A DNA stretch of 64,000 bases from Lichenicoccus sp965277665 (lineage in GTDB: Bacteria; Pseudomonadota; Alphaproteobacteria; Acetobacterales; Acetobacteraceae), in the NCBI RefSeq assembly GCF_965277665.1, contig NZ_OZ255835.1:2666001-2730000 (forward strand), given 5' to 3'. Below the pieces are notes generated by a model. It searched no databases. It saw nothing but the letters and a program-made list of their open reading frames with translations, and was not told where the DNA came from. A program made the translations under genes and the position numbers. This document shows positions 33,295 through 41,502 of this stretch, in pieces. Each line of letters opens with the position of its first letter. Position 1 is the stretch's first letter.

Positions 33295-34263
33295 TCATCC
33301 GGCCGTGTGCCCAGTGGTTTGCGCAGAGCCCGCGGCGGCGATGCCGGCCGCCGGAGCATGCAGCGGGCTCGCATGCAGCATCAGCAGGCCGAACACCACG
33401 GCCGCGATCCCCGCCCACTGGTGCGGCGCGACCTGCTCCTTGATCAGCAGCCGGGCCAGCAGCACGGTCACCACGCTGGCAAGCGAGGCCAGCACGGTCG
33501 GCACCGCCACGTCGCCGCCGGTCACCGCCAGGGTGAGGGCGACGAAGGCGCCGGAGGCGGCGAGGCCGGTGCCGAGCACCACGGGAAGCTGGGCCAGGCG
33601 CGGCGGCGACAGGTCGCGGCGCATGATCCGGCCCACGCTGCCGAGCAGCGCGCAGCCGAGCACGTAGTAGAGCCAGACCGGGATCAGGTGGCCGAGCCGC
33701 GGCACGGCATAGCGCGCCTGCACGCAGAAGCCGATGCCGTACAGCAGGGCGGCCAGGCTCGCGAGCCCGACGCCACGGCCGGCGGCCACCGGTCCGGGAG
33801 GCGACGAGGCCGGCCCCGATACCGAAGCGGGCGCCGGCACCGATGCGAACGCCGCCCCCAGGACCGCGATCGCAATCCCGCCGACGGCCACCAGGCCCAA
33901 CGGCTCGCCGAGCAGCATCGACAGCAGCGCGGTGATGGCGCCGTAGGTCGCCACGATCGGCATCACCACGGAGAACCGGCCGATGGTGAGCGCACGGTAG
34001 AACACCGCGGTCGCCGCCAGGATCGTCATGTTCGAGGCGATCGCCACTGCCCATACCGGCCACGGCTGCGCAAAAGCGGCGCGCGCGGCGCCGTTGCCGG
34101 ATGCGTCGAGCGCGATCCACAGGGTCAGCAGCGAAGCCGAGCAGAGCTCGCCCCAGAACAGGGTGCGCCAGACGCCGACGGCGCGGCTCGAGAACTTCGC
34201 CACGAAGTCGCTGACGCCATACAGGAGGGCCGTGAGCAGGCCGAATTCGGTTGCTGGATCCAT
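33295..34263 (-). CDS. DMT-superfamily (EamA) transporter
   Basis: Inner-membrane protein of 322 aa with ten predicted helices in two EamA repeats. The first repeat starts FGLLTALLYGVSDFVAKFSS and ends GEPLGLVAVGGIAIAVLGAA; the second starts VGLASLAALLYGIGFCVQAR and ends QVAPHQWAGIAAVVFGLLML. A Pro/Ser/Ala-rich linker of about 25 residues separates them. Members export or import small metabolites such as amino acids or nucleobases; nothing here fixes the substrate. The preceding 300 bases contain a family C array and no other gene. It reads toward the CDF gene, 65 bp away. Confidence 0.85.
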   Translation of the reverse strand: MDPATEFGLLTALLYGVSDFVAKFSSRAVGVWRTLFWGELCSASLLTLWIALDASGNGAARAAFAQPWPVWAVAIASNMTILAATAVFYRALTIGRFSVVMPIVATYGAITALLSMLLGEPLGLVAVGGIAIAVLGAAFASVPAPASVSGPASSPPGPVAAGRGVGLASLAALLYGIGFCVQARYAVPRLGHLIPVWLYYVLGCALLGSVGRIMRRDLSPPRLAQLPVVLGTGLAASGAFVALTLAVTGGDVAVPTVLASLASVVTVLLARLLIKEQVAPHQWAGIAAVVFGLLMLHASPLHAPAAGIAAAGSAQTTGHTAG

Positions 34264-34371
34264 AGCCAGGCAGGTGCCTATGCGTCGGCGCTAATGCAAC
34301 ACAAAGCTGTTGCGCGAATGCGACTTCAACCCTGACCTGTTGCTATCGCGGCCCCTGCAGGCTGCGGAAAA

Positions 34372-34507
34372 ACCAAGCGCAAGGGCTCCGCGCTTGACCC
34401 GCTGGGGCCCCGTCTTGAAGCGGTGGGGCCCCAGACCCGCTCTATTAAAAAAAAGGATTTCAAAGGCTTGCCTTTGATGGGGTCCAGGGGCAAAGCCCTT
34501 GGCCTTC
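34372..34507. repeat. Four-hairpin GC-rich repeat, family C, copy 4
   Basis: Same arrangement as copies 2 and 3: CAAGGGC/GCGCTTG, a longer TGGGGCCCC / GGGGCCCCA hairpin, CAAAGGC-TT-GCCTTTG, and CCAGGGGC-AAA-GCCCTTGG, with an eight-A run between the second and third. It lies between the histidine kinase 3' end and the DMT gene. The rest of 34264-34564 shows nothing recognisable. Confidence 0.85.
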
Positions 34508-34564
34508 ACTCGTTGCGCTAAGCATGACTCGTTTCCGAGTTTTCCAGCACCCTGCGAGCCAGTG

Positions 34565-36184
34565 TCAGCGCTCGGCCCGGAGGCTGCTGTCCGCACGGTG
34601 CTCGGCCAGCATGGTGGCGATCCGCGCGGTCATGACCTCGAGGGCGAACGGTTTCGAGATCGCCTCCACCCCGGCCGCCAGCCGCTGCGTGTCGAGGGCG
34701 CGCCCGGCATAGCCGGTGATCAGCAGCACCGGCAGGTTGGGCCGGGTGGCCCGGGCCACCTCTGCCAGTTGCTGCCCATCCACGCCCGGCAGGCCGACAT
34801 CGGTGAGCAGCAGGTCGAGCCGCGTGTGCGACTGCAGCAGGCGCAGCGCGTCCGACCCGTCGGCCGCTTCGAGCACGATGCAGCCCAGGTTCTGCAGGCT
34901 GTCGGAGATGTGTGCCCGTATGTCGGTCTCGTCCTCGACCAGCAGGATGACGGCGCCGGCCAGCGTCGCGGCGCGCTCGGCATTGCGCGGATCGTCCGGC
35001 GACCAGACCGCAACCGCGGCCTCGACCGCCGGACCGGCATGACGCGGCAGGTAGAGCCTAAAGCAGGCGCCCGCGCCCGGCGCACTGTGCAGCCGCACCA
35101 CGCCGCCTGACTGCCGTACGAAGCCGTACAGCTGCGACAGGCCCAGGCCGGTGCCCTGGCCGATCGGCTTGGTGGTGAAGAACGGCTCGAAGGCGCGCGC
35201 CATGACCGCAGGCGTCATGCCGGCCCCGTTGTCGGTGACGCTGATCTCGACGAAGTCGCCGGGGGCGGCCTCGTCATTCTCGAACAGGTCGTCCTGGTCC
35301 AGATGCGCATCCGCGGTGGCGAGCTCCAGCGTGCCGCCATCCGGCATCGCGTCGCGCGCGTTGATCGCGAGGTTCAGCAGCGCGCTTTCGAGCTGGTTGG
35401 AGTCCGTGAGCGTGTGCCAGGCGCTGCCGCTCAGGCGGAGCCGCACGTCGATCGCCGGACCGACCGTGCGCCGGATCAGCTCGGCCATGCCATGCACCAG
35501 CGTGTCCGGCTTGATCTCGCGCGCGTTGAGCGCCTGCCGGCGGGAGAACGCCAGCAGCCGGTGCGTCAGCGACGCCGCGCGCTCGAGCGCACGCCGGGTG
35601 GTGACGGCATAGAGCCGCGCCTCTTCCAGCCGCCCCTGCGACGTGCGCAGCTCCATCAGGTCCAGGCCGCCGGACATGGTCTGCAGCATGTTGTTGAAGT
35701 CGTGCGCGATGCCGCCGGTGAGCTGCCCGACCGCCTCCATCTTCTGCGCCTGGTGCAGCCGCTCCTCGTTCTCGCGCAGGGCGGCACTTGCGGCCCGCAT
35801 CTGGGCCGGCGACGGCAGTGCCAGCGCCTGCGGCAGCAACCGCCAGAGCACCAGCGCGGTGAGCAGGGACACCAGCGCCGTCGTCACCTTGACCAGGGCC
35901 TCGATGCCGTAGGCGGGGATCCACAAGGTCAGCACATCGAGAAAATGCGACGTGCCGCAGAGCAGGATGAAGGCCGCGAACAGGCCGAACAGCGGCCGGA
36001 ACACCAGATCATGCCGGCGTCGCACGAACATCAGCAGCGCCAGCGGGATGGTGAAGTAGGCGACGCCGATGCCGCAATCCGCAAGCGCGGTGGTCCAGAT
36101 CAACCCCGGCTGCCAGAGCAGGCAGAAGCCATGCGGGGTCAGCCCCGCCGGGTCGAACAGCCACCCCGCCAGCGCCTGCACCAT
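34565..36184 (-). CDS. Hybrid histidine kinase with ethylene-receptor-like sensor domain
   Basis: Membrane sensor kinase of 539 aa. Residues about 28-118 form three helices that match the ethylene-binding domain of plant ETR1: ADCGIGVAYFTIPLALLMFV and FILLCGTSHFLDV. Residues equivalent to ETR1 Asp25, Tyr32, Ile35, Pro36, Cys65 and His69 are Asp36, Tyr43, Ile46, Pro47, Cys76 and His80, each offset by exactly 11, so the copper-ligand Cys/His and all spacings are kept. No GAF domain follows. Next come HisKA (phospho-His161 in GGIAHDFNNML), HATPase (NLAINARDAMPDGG, GTGLGLSQLYGF) and a C-terminal receiver (LVEDE, LLTDVGLPG, SKPF). Output must pass to another protein; none is adjacent. It follows folB by 69 AT-rich bases. 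Domains are firm; ethylene as ligand is inferred. Confidence 0.9.
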   Translation of the reverse strand: MVQALAGWLFDPAGLTPHGFCLLWQPGLIWTTALADCGIGVAYFTIPLALLMFVRRRHDLVFRPLFGLFAAFILLCGTSHFLDVLTLWIPAYGIEALVKVTTALVSLLTALVLWRLLPQALALPSPAQMRAASAALRENEERLHQAQKMEAVGQLTGGIAHDFNNMLQTMSGGLDLMELRTSQGRLEEARLYAVTTRRALERAASLTHRLLAFSRRQALNAREIKPDTLVHGMAELIRRTVGPAIDVRLRLSGSAWHTLTDSNQLESALLNLAINARDAMPDGGTLELATADAHLDQDDLFENDEAAPGDFVEISVTDNGAGMTPAVMARAFEPFFTTKPIGQGTGLGLSQLYGFVRQSGGVVRLHSAPGAGACFRLYLPRHAGPAVEAAVAVWSPDDPRNAERAATLAGAVILLVEDETDIRAHISDSLQNLGCIVLEAADGSDALRLLQSHTRLDLLLTDVGLPGVDGQQLAEVARATRPNLPVLLITGYAGRALDTQRLAAGVEAISKPFALEVMTARIATMLAEHRADSSLRAER

Positions 36185-36253
36185 GCCCTGTTATAGAACC
36201 TTGGATCACAAAATTGTTATCATAATCATCCAGGATGACGAATTCGTCCCGGA

Positions 36254-36691
36254 TCAGGACCGGCGCTCGATCTCCACGCCGACGGCGGCGATCTCCGCGA
36301 AGACGTCGAGCTTCTCCACCCTGACCCGCACCACCCGGATGCGTGGATCGGCCAGCACGCCGGCGGCGATGCGCTCCGCCAGGGTCTCGACCAGGCGCAC
36401 ATGGCCATCGGCGACGATCCGCCGCACCAGCGTCACCACGCGCTCGTAGGAGACGGTGCGCGACAGGTCGTCGCGGCCGACCGCGAGGCCAGGCCCGTCC
36501 TCGACGCCGAAATCGACATTGAGGCGGACGCGCTGGGTCACGCCGTGCTCGTGCGGGTGCACGCCGATCGCGGCGTCGACCAGCATGTCGCGCAGGAAGA
36601 CGTGGCGCAGCGGCGGGTGGTCCGGCCAGGGCGGCAGCAGCGACACCTCTATTCGCTCGGGCCGTCTTGGCCGGCGGGTGCGGCGTGCCAT
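36254..36691 (-). CDS. folB: Dihydroneopterin aldolase
   Basis: FolB converts dihydroneopterin to hydroxymethyl-dihydropterin and glycolaldehyde in folate synthesis. The family pattern is clear: VFLRDMLVDAAIGVHPHEHG (strand plus the conserved Gly-x-Glu-like region), RVRLNVDFGVED, TVSYERVVTLVRRIVADGHV, LVETLAERIAAGVLAD and VRVRVEKLDVFAEIAAVGVE, with the catalytic Lys in VEKLD. The ATG at 36691 gives 145 aa and overlaps the SDR gene by 43 bp; a GTG at 36646, just after the SDR stop, is the other candidate and gives 130 aa, nearer the usual length. It is co-transcribed with a pteridine-reductase-like SDR. Confidence 0.88.
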   Translation of the reverse strand: MARRTRRPRRPERIEVSLLPPWPDHPPLRHVFLRDMLVDAAIGVHPHEHGVTQRVRLNVDFGVEDGPGLAVGRDDLSRTVSYERVVTLVRRIVADGHVRLVETLAERIAAGVLADPRIRVVRVRVEKLDVFAEIAAVGVEIERRS

Positions 36692-37434
36692 TGCAGATGC
36701 TGGCCGCCATCGAGCGCCAGCATCTGGCCGGTGACCGACGGCAGGCAGAGCAAGGCAAGGGCCGCGCGCGCGACCTCGTCCGGATCGGTGCCGCGCCCGA
36801 GCGGCACGCTGGCGCACTGCGCCCGGAACTGCGCCTCGCTCTGGCGGGGGCTGGGCAGCGCCGGACCGGGCCCGATGCCGTTCACCCGGATCCGCTGCGG
36901 CGCCAGGGCCAGCGCCATCGAACGGGTCAGCGCCCACAGCGCCGCCTTCGACGCGGTGTAGGAGACGAAATGCGGGGTCAGCGACCAGACGCGCTCGTCC
37001 AGCATGTTGAGCACCATGCCCTCGCTTCCCTCCGGGAGGGCGCGGGCGAAGTCCTGCATCAGGCGGAACGGCGCCCGCAGGTTGGGGCCGAGATGGGCAT
37101 CCCAGCTCGCGCGCGTCGCGTCATGCCATTCGTCGCGCTCGAAGGTGCTGGCGTTGTTGACCAGGATGCCGAGCGGCCCGAGTGCCGCCGCCGCCGCCGG
37201 GCAGAGCGCGGCCACCTCGTCCTCGCGCGCGAGATCGGCGACCAGCACGCAGGCCGCCACCCCGAAGCCGCGGATTTCGGCGGCGGTCCGTTCGGCGGCG
37301 TGCCGCCCCGATCGGCAATGCAGCGCCACCGACACCCCGGCCTCCGCGAGCGCCAGCGCGATCGCACGCCCGAGCCGCGCCCCGCCCCCGGTGACCAGAG
37401 CGGCATGCGGGATGGCGTCCGGGATCCGCATCAT
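36649..37434 (-). CDS. Pteridine-reductase-like short-chain dehydrogenase (FolM/PTR1 group)
   Basis: SDR of 261 aa with the pteridine-reductase form of the nucleotide motif, T-G-x3-R-x-G (TGGGARLGRAIALALAEAGV), in place of the usual T-G-x3-G-x-G; this form prefers NADPH. The catalytic Tyr-x3-Lys is in SYTASKAALWALTRSMAL, the Asn region in VNNASTF, and there is an Asp before the Tyr (NMLDERVW). PTR1/FolM enzymes reduce dihydromonapterin, dihydropteridines or dihydrofolate. Position directly before folB and 16 bp after recR supports a pterin role. The exact substrate is not visible; a generic SDR remains possible. Confidence 0.8.
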   Translation of the reverse strand: MMRIPDAIPHAALVTGGGARLGRAIALALAEAGVSVALHCRSGRHAAERTAAEIRGFGVAACVLVADLAREDEVAALCPAAAAALGPLGILVNNASTFERDEWHDATRASWDAHLGPNLRAPFRLMQDFARALPEGSEGMVLNMLDERVWSLTPHFVSYTASKAALWALTRSMALALAPQRIRVNGIGPGPALPSPRQSEAQFRAQCASVPLGRGTDPDEVARAALALLCLPSVTGQMLALDGGQHLQWHAAPAGQDGPSE

Positions 37435-37450
37435 TCGAGGCTCTGCATCG

Positions 37451-38044
37451 TCATGAGGCGCGGCGCGCCATCAGGGCGGCCGCCAGGGTGCCGTCATCCA
37501 GCACATCGAGCGCGCCGCCCATCGGCACCCCCTGCCCGACCCGGCTGATGGTGGCGCCGGATGCCGCCAGGCGTTCGCTGAGCCAGTGCTGGGTGGTGGC
37601 GCCCTCGACGGTGGCGCCGAGGGCCAGGATGACCTCGCGCACGTCGCCGCCGGCAAGGCGGGACAGCAACGGCGCCAGGTTGAGGTCCTCCGGGCCGACG
37701 CCGCCGAGCGGTGACAGGGTGCCCCCGAGCACGTGGTACAGCCCGCGATGCACCCCGGCGCGCTCCAGCGCCCAGAGGTCGCCGACGCCTTCGACCACGC
37801 AGACCAGACCCTGGTCGCGGCCCGGATCGCTGCAGATCGTGCACGGATCGCGACTGTCGAGGTTGCCGCACAGGGCGCAGGTCCGCACCGTACGCGCCGC
37901 CTGCTGCATCGCACTGGCCAGCGGCAGCAGGCGCGCCTGCGGCTGGCGCAGCAACCCCAAGGCCGCCCGACGCGCCGAGCGCGGGCCCAGGCCGGGCAGC
38001 TTGCCGAGCAGCTCGATCAGGCGTTCGATCTCCGGGCCGCCCAT
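37451..38044 (-). CDS. recR: Recombination mediator RecR
   Basis: RecR acts with RecO/RecF in loading RecA on gapped DNA. The 197-aa protein (usual length 198-200) has the N-terminal helix-hairpin-helix (IELLGKLPGLGPRSARRAAL), the zinc finger with four cysteines (CALCGNLDSRDPCTIC), the Toprim domain (LVCVVEGVGDLWALERAG, then VREVILALGATVEGATTQHW) and the Walker-B-like C-terminal part (ISRVGQGVPMGGALDVLDDG). It lies 32 bp downstream of ybaB in the conserved dnaX-ybaB-recR order. The start is the ATG at 38044 (MGGPEIERLIELL). Confidence 0.96.
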   Translation of the reverse strand: MGGPEIERLIELLGKLPGLGPRSARRAALGLLRQPQARLLPLASAMQQAARTVRTCALCGNLDSRDPCTICSDPGRDQGLVCVVEGVGDLWALERAGVHRGLYHVLGGTLSPLGGVGPEDLNLAPLLSRLAGGDVREVILALGATVEGATTQHWLSERLAASGATISRVGQGVPMGGALDVLDDGTLAAALMARRAS

Positions 38045-38076
38045 GCGCCGCTCGCGTCAGCCGGCTTCCGGCCGCC

Positions 38077-38400
38077 TCAGAACGGCAGCTTCATGCCGGG
38101 CGGCAGGTTCAGGCCGCCGGTGACCTTCGACATCTCGTCGGCGGTGCGCTCCTCGAGATGGCGCTTCGCCTCGGCGTGCGCCGCCACGATCAGATCCTGC
38201 AGCATCTCCATCTCGGCGGGGTCGGCGAGCTTCGGATCCAGCGCAATGCGGCGCAGGTCGCCCTTCCCGGACAGGGTGACGGTGACCAGCCCGGCACCGG
38301 CGCTGCCCTCGACCTCGAGCGTCTCCAGCTTGCCCTGCATCTCCTCCATCTTGGCCTGCATCTGGGACGCCTGCTTCATCAGCCCGGCAAGGTTCTTCAT
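38077..38400 (-). CDS. ybaB: Nucleoid-associated protein YbaB/EbfC
   Basis: Small DNA-binding protein of 107 aa, the usual length; it acts as a dimer and is linked to nucleoid organisation and recombination. The family sequence is plain: MKNLAGLMKQASQMQAKMEE, VEGSAGAGLVTVTLSGKGDL, IALDPKLADPAEMEMLQDLI, then a GLNLPPGMKLPF tail. Its ATG overlaps the dnaX stop by four bases (ATGA), coupling it to the polymerase subunit. The gene order dnaX-ybaB-recR is widely conserved. Confidence 0.96.
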   Translation of the reverse strand: MKNLAGLMKQASQMQAKMEEMQGKLETLEVEGSAGAGLVTVTLSGKGDLRRIALDPKLADPAEMEMLQDLIVAAHAEAKRHLEERTADEMSKVTGGLNLPPGMKLPF

Positions 38401-40370
38401 CGGTCGTTCTCCGGTAAGTCGTCTGGCTCGAAGGTGAACTCGCCTGGTCCCGGAGGTTCCGCGCCGAGCGGGGTGAAATCGCCCTGCACGGCCTGGCGCT
38501 CGTCGGCGACCGTCTCGGGGAGCAGGCCGTACTCGTCCAGCCGGGTATCGCGCAAGGCGCCGATGCGGGCACCCGGGAAGGCCAGCAGGATCGCCTGCAC
38601 CAGCGGATGCGCCTCGGCGGCGGTGCGGCTCTTCGCCTCGACCTCGCCGGACTGCTCGGCGAGGGTCGGCTCGCCCGGCTGCCGGGAGATCGCGATCGTC
38701 CAGCGGGTGCCGGTGGCCTCGAGCAGGATCGCGCCCAGGCGCTGCGTCAGGTCGCGCGGCGCTTCCGGCTCGCAGCGCAGCTCGATCACCGGCGGGGCGA
38801 ACCGCACCGGATGCACGCAATGCCGCAGATGCCCGTGCAGGGTCGGCTCGCGGCGGCTCGCGACATGGGCCACCACCTCGCGCCAGCTCCGCAGCGACGG
38901 CGCCGGATCGAAGGACGCCGCCTGCGCCACCTGGAGCGCCGTCTGGAGCGCTGCCTGGGCGGACGGCGCACCCGGGCCGCCGGACAGGCGCCGAACGCCT
39001 TCGGCCGGCTCGGCCGGGAACGCCGCGCTCTCAGGATCGGGGGCCGAGCGCCCGGGATCGGGGGCGGCGGCCGCCGATGGTGCAGCACTCCCCGCCTGGG
39101 TCAGCCGACGCACCAGCTCGCCCGGCGTCGGCAGGTCGTGCACATGACACAGCCGGATCAGGATCATGTCCGCCGCGTCCTGGCGGTTCGGCGCCTGCTC
39201 GATCTCGGCGATGCCCTTGAGCAGCATCTGCCAGGCGCGGCCGAGCACCGCCATGCCGAGCCGCTCGGCCAGCGCGCCGCATCGCACGCGTTCGGCTTCC
39301 GGCAGCTCGCTTCCCTCGCGCAACGCCGGCACCGCCTTCAGCCGCGACACCGTATGCAGCAGCTCCAGCAGGTCGGACAGCACCAGCCCGGGATCGGCGC
39401 CGCGCTGGTGCGCGGTCTCGCTCAAGGCGAGTGCCAGGTCGGCGCGACCCCGCATCACCGCCTCGAACAGGTCGAAGACCAGGCCGCGATCCGCCAGTCC
39501 GAGCATGTCGGCGACCATGGCGGCGTCGATCTCGGCGGCTGTTTCGCCCCCCGGGCCGGAGGGTGCTGCTCCGCTTAGGGAGATCGCCTGGTCGAGCAGC
39601 GAGAGCCCGTCGCGCACCGAACCGTCGGCGGCGCGCGCGATGATCGCGAGCGCGTCAGCGCTGAGGCGAGCCCGCTCGCGCGCGGCGATGGCGGCGAAAT
39701 GCGCCGCTAGTTCCCTCTGCGACACCCGCCGCAGGTCGAACCGCTGGCAGCGCGACAGCACCGTCACCGGCACCTTCCGCAGTTCGGTAGTGGCGAAGAT
39801 GAAGGTCACCTGCGCCGGCGGTTCCTCGAGCGTCTTGAGCAGCGCGTTGAACGCGTTGCGCGAGAGCATGTGGACCTCGTCGATGATGAACACCTTCATC
39901 CGCGCCTGGATCGGGCGGTAGCGGGTGACCTCGATGATCTCGCGTATGTCGTCGACGCCGGTATGCGAGGCGGCGTCCATCTCCAGCACGTCCGGATGCC
40001 GGTCGGCGAGGATGGCGACGCAGTTGGCGCACACGCCGCACGGGTCGGCGGTGGGTCCGCCGCGCCCGTCCGGCCCGATGCAGTTCAAGGCGCGAGCGAT
40101 GATGCGCGCGGTGGTGGTCTTGCCGGTGCCGCGCACGCCGGTCAGCATGAAGCCATGCGCGACCCGGTTGAGTTCGAACGCCCGGCGCAGGATTCGTACC
40201 ATCGCATCCTGGCCGATCAGTTCGCCGAAGCGCACCGGCCGGTAGGCGCGCGCAAGCACCCGGTACGGAGCGGGGGCTGCGGAGGGAGCGGCGTCGCCGA
40301 ACAGGCCGCCGCCGGACGGATCGGGATCAGGCAGGCTATCGGGATTGCTCAGGTCGGGATCTGATATCAC
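38397..40370 (-). CDS. dnaX: DNA polymerase III subunits gamma/tau
   Basis: Clamp-loader ATPase of the replicase, 657 aa. The AAA+ core has Walker A GVRGTGKTTTARIIARALNC, a zinc module (DPCGVCANC), DEAD-like Walker B KVFIIDEVHMLSRNAFNALL, sensor 1 FATTELRKVPVTVLSRCQRF and the SVRDGLSLLDQAI sensor 2 region. Domain III follows, then a long acidic/Pro-rich tau tail ending GEFTFEPDDLPENDR that should bind DnaB and the polymerase. I did not see an obvious slippery A-run for a gamma frameshift. The N-terminus has an Asp/Pro/Ser-rich extension of about 35 residues. It is first in the coding run dnaX-ybaB-recR, just after the SRP RNA. Confidence 0.96.
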   Translation of the reverse strand: MISDPDLSNPDSLPDPDPSGGGLFGDAAPSAAPAPYRVLARAYRPVRFGELIGQDAMVRILRRAFELNRVAHGFMLTGVRGTGKTTTARIIARALNCIGPDGRGGPTADPCGVCANCVAILADRHPDVLEMDAASHTGVDDIREIIEVTRYRPIQARMKVFIIDEVHMLSRNAFNALLKTLEEPPAQVTFIFATTELRKVPVTVLSRCQRFDLRRVSQRELAAHFAAIAARERARLSADALAIIARAADGSVRDGLSLLDQAISLSGAAPSGPGGETAAEIDAAMVADMLGLADRGLVFDLFEAVMRGRADLALALSETAHQRGADPGLVLSDLLELLHTVSRLKAVPALREGSELPEAERVRCGALAERLGMAVLGRAWQMLLKGIAEIEQAPNRQDAADMILIRLCHVHDLPTPGELVRRLTQAGSAAPSAAAAPDPGRSAPDPESAAFPAEPAEGVRRLSGGPGAPSAQAALQTALQVAQAASFDPAPSLRSWREVVAHVASRREPTLHGHLRHCVHPVRFAPPVIELRCEPEAPRDLTQRLGAILLEATGTRWTIAISRQPGEPTLAEQSGEVEAKSRTAAEAHPLVQAILLAFPGARIGALRDTRLDEYGLLPETVADERQAVQGDFTPLGAEPPGPGEFTFEPDDLPENDR

Positions 40371-40408
40371 GAGCGACCTGATCCGGATCCTGTGCGTCTG
40401 TCAGAAAG

Positions 40409-40507
40409 GTGGGAGGCCGAACAACGACCCGAACGGATACTCGCTGCGGCTGCTTCCTTCCGGACCTGACCGGGTTGGCAAGGCGCCCGTCCGCCGCCGA
40501 CCTCCCG
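40409..40507 (-). ncRNA. ffs: Signal recognition particle RNA, small bacterial type (4.5S)
   Basis: Minus-strand RNA of about 99 nt. The universal domain IV core reads GGTCAGGTCCGGAAGGAAGC followed by AGCC, with the GGAA tetraloop and the Ffh-binding symmetric loop. The ends pair: 5' GGGAGGTCGGC with 3' GTCGGCCTCCC-like sequence (G-U pairs allowed), giving one long hairpin. Its position just upstream of dnaX is the common bacterial arrangement. Ends are estimated from pairing to within a few bases; a promoter with correct spacing lies upstream. Confidence 0.93.
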
Positions 40508-40514
40508 TAATCAC

Positions 40515-40543
40515 CTTAACATCGGAAGGGGGTTCGGTCACAA
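40515..40543 (-). promoter_or_regulatory. Likely promoter of the SRP RNA
   Basis: Minus-strand TTGTGA (40538-40543), a 17-base spacer and GTTAAG (40515-40520). This predicts a start near 40507, where the SRP RNA 5' end was placed independently from base pairing. The -10 is weak, so position is the main support. Confidence 0.45.
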
Positions 40544-40590
40544 GAGGGCCCCGACTTGATATACCCCCGACTGGATGAGCGAGGGCCGCG

Positions 40591-41502
40591 ATGCACGCCA
40601 ACTTCTACACCGGCAACCCGCTGGACCGGCTCGCGCTGCGACGCGACGACGAGGCCTTTATGCTGGAACTGCTGCACGATCCGGCCAGCCGGTTCCTGCC
40701 GGTCTGGCGCGACCGGCACCTGATCGCGCAAGGCGAGACGCAGGAGTTGCGTGTCGGCATGCCGACACGCCAGGCGCTCGGCCATCCGGTCGAGGCGCTG
40801 GCCGCTCTGCCCTGGGTGCTGCTCGGCCTGCAGGCGGGCGACCGCGCGGTGTTCGCCGTCGATCTGGGCGCCCTGGAGGAGCCGGCTGCGCTGGTGCCGC
40901 CGGAATTCGGGCGCTTCGAACCGCTGCGCCCGCTGGCGCCGTCCCTCCCCGCAGACGAGGCGGCCATCCTGGCGCAGGCCCGTGGCCTGCTGCACTGGCG
41001 CCGCAACCACCTGTTCTGCGGCCATTGCGGCCAGGCGACCGTGCCGCAGCAGGGCGGCACCCGCCTCGGCTGCCCGGAGTGCGGGCTGCAGCATTTCCCG
41101 CGCACCGATCCGGTGGTGATCATGCTGGTGCACCACGAAGGCCGCGCCCTGCTCGCCCGGGGTACACGGTTTCCGGGACGGCGGCTGTTCTCGGCGCTGG
41201 CCGGCTTCATCGAGCCCGGCGAGAGCGCCGAGGAGGCGGTGGCGCGCGAGGTGTTCGAGGAAACCGGCATACGGCTGCGGCGGATCGCGTATCATTCGAG
41301 CCAGCCCTGGCCCTATCCGAACTCGCTGATGCTCGGCTTCCTGGCTGAAGCCGAGGGCCGCGCGCTCACCCTGGACGACAACGAGATCGTCGAGGCGCAC
41401 TGGCTGACACCCGACGAGGTGCGACATCCCGAACGGCTCGATATCGAACTGCCAGGCGCCACCGCCATCGCCCACAGCCTGATTTCCGCGTGGCTGGGCT
41501 AG
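40591..41502 (+). CDS. nudC: NAD(+) diphosphatase / RNA decapping Nudix hydrolase
   Basis: NudC hydrolyses NADH/NAD to NMN(H) and AMP and removes NAD caps from RNA. The 303-aa protein has the N-terminal domain, the zinc ribbon with four cysteines (FCGHCGQATVPQ, then LGCPECGLQHFPRTDP), the Nudix box (GFIEPGESAEEAVAREVFEE plus TG) and the NudC-specific SQPWPYPNSLM motif. All Nudix metal-binding Glu residues are present. The ATG at 40591 is used. Its last 13 bases overlap the GTG start of the GH31 gene, so the two are translationally coupled, although no shared pathway is evident. Confidence 0.95.
   Translation: MHANFYTGNPLDRLALRRDDEAFMLELLHDPASRFLPVWRDRHLIAQGETQELRVGMPTRQALGHPVEALAALPWVLLGLQAGDRAVFAVDLGALEEPAALVPPEFGRFEPLRPLAPSLPADEAAILAQARGLLHWRRNHLFCGHCGQATVPQQGGTRLGCPECGLQHFPRTDPVVIMLVHHEGRALLARGTRFPGRRLFSALAGFIEPGESAEEAVAREVFEETGIRLRRIAYHSSQPWPYPNSLMLGFLAEAEGRALTLDDNEIVEAHWLTPDEVRHPERLDIELPGATAIAHSLISAWLG

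Noticed and set aside
36185..36253. Sigma-70 promoter directly before the ethylene-receptor-like kinase
   Set aside because: The gap is AT-rich with a TATAAC near 36191, but no -35 lies at a usable distance, so I left it uncalled.
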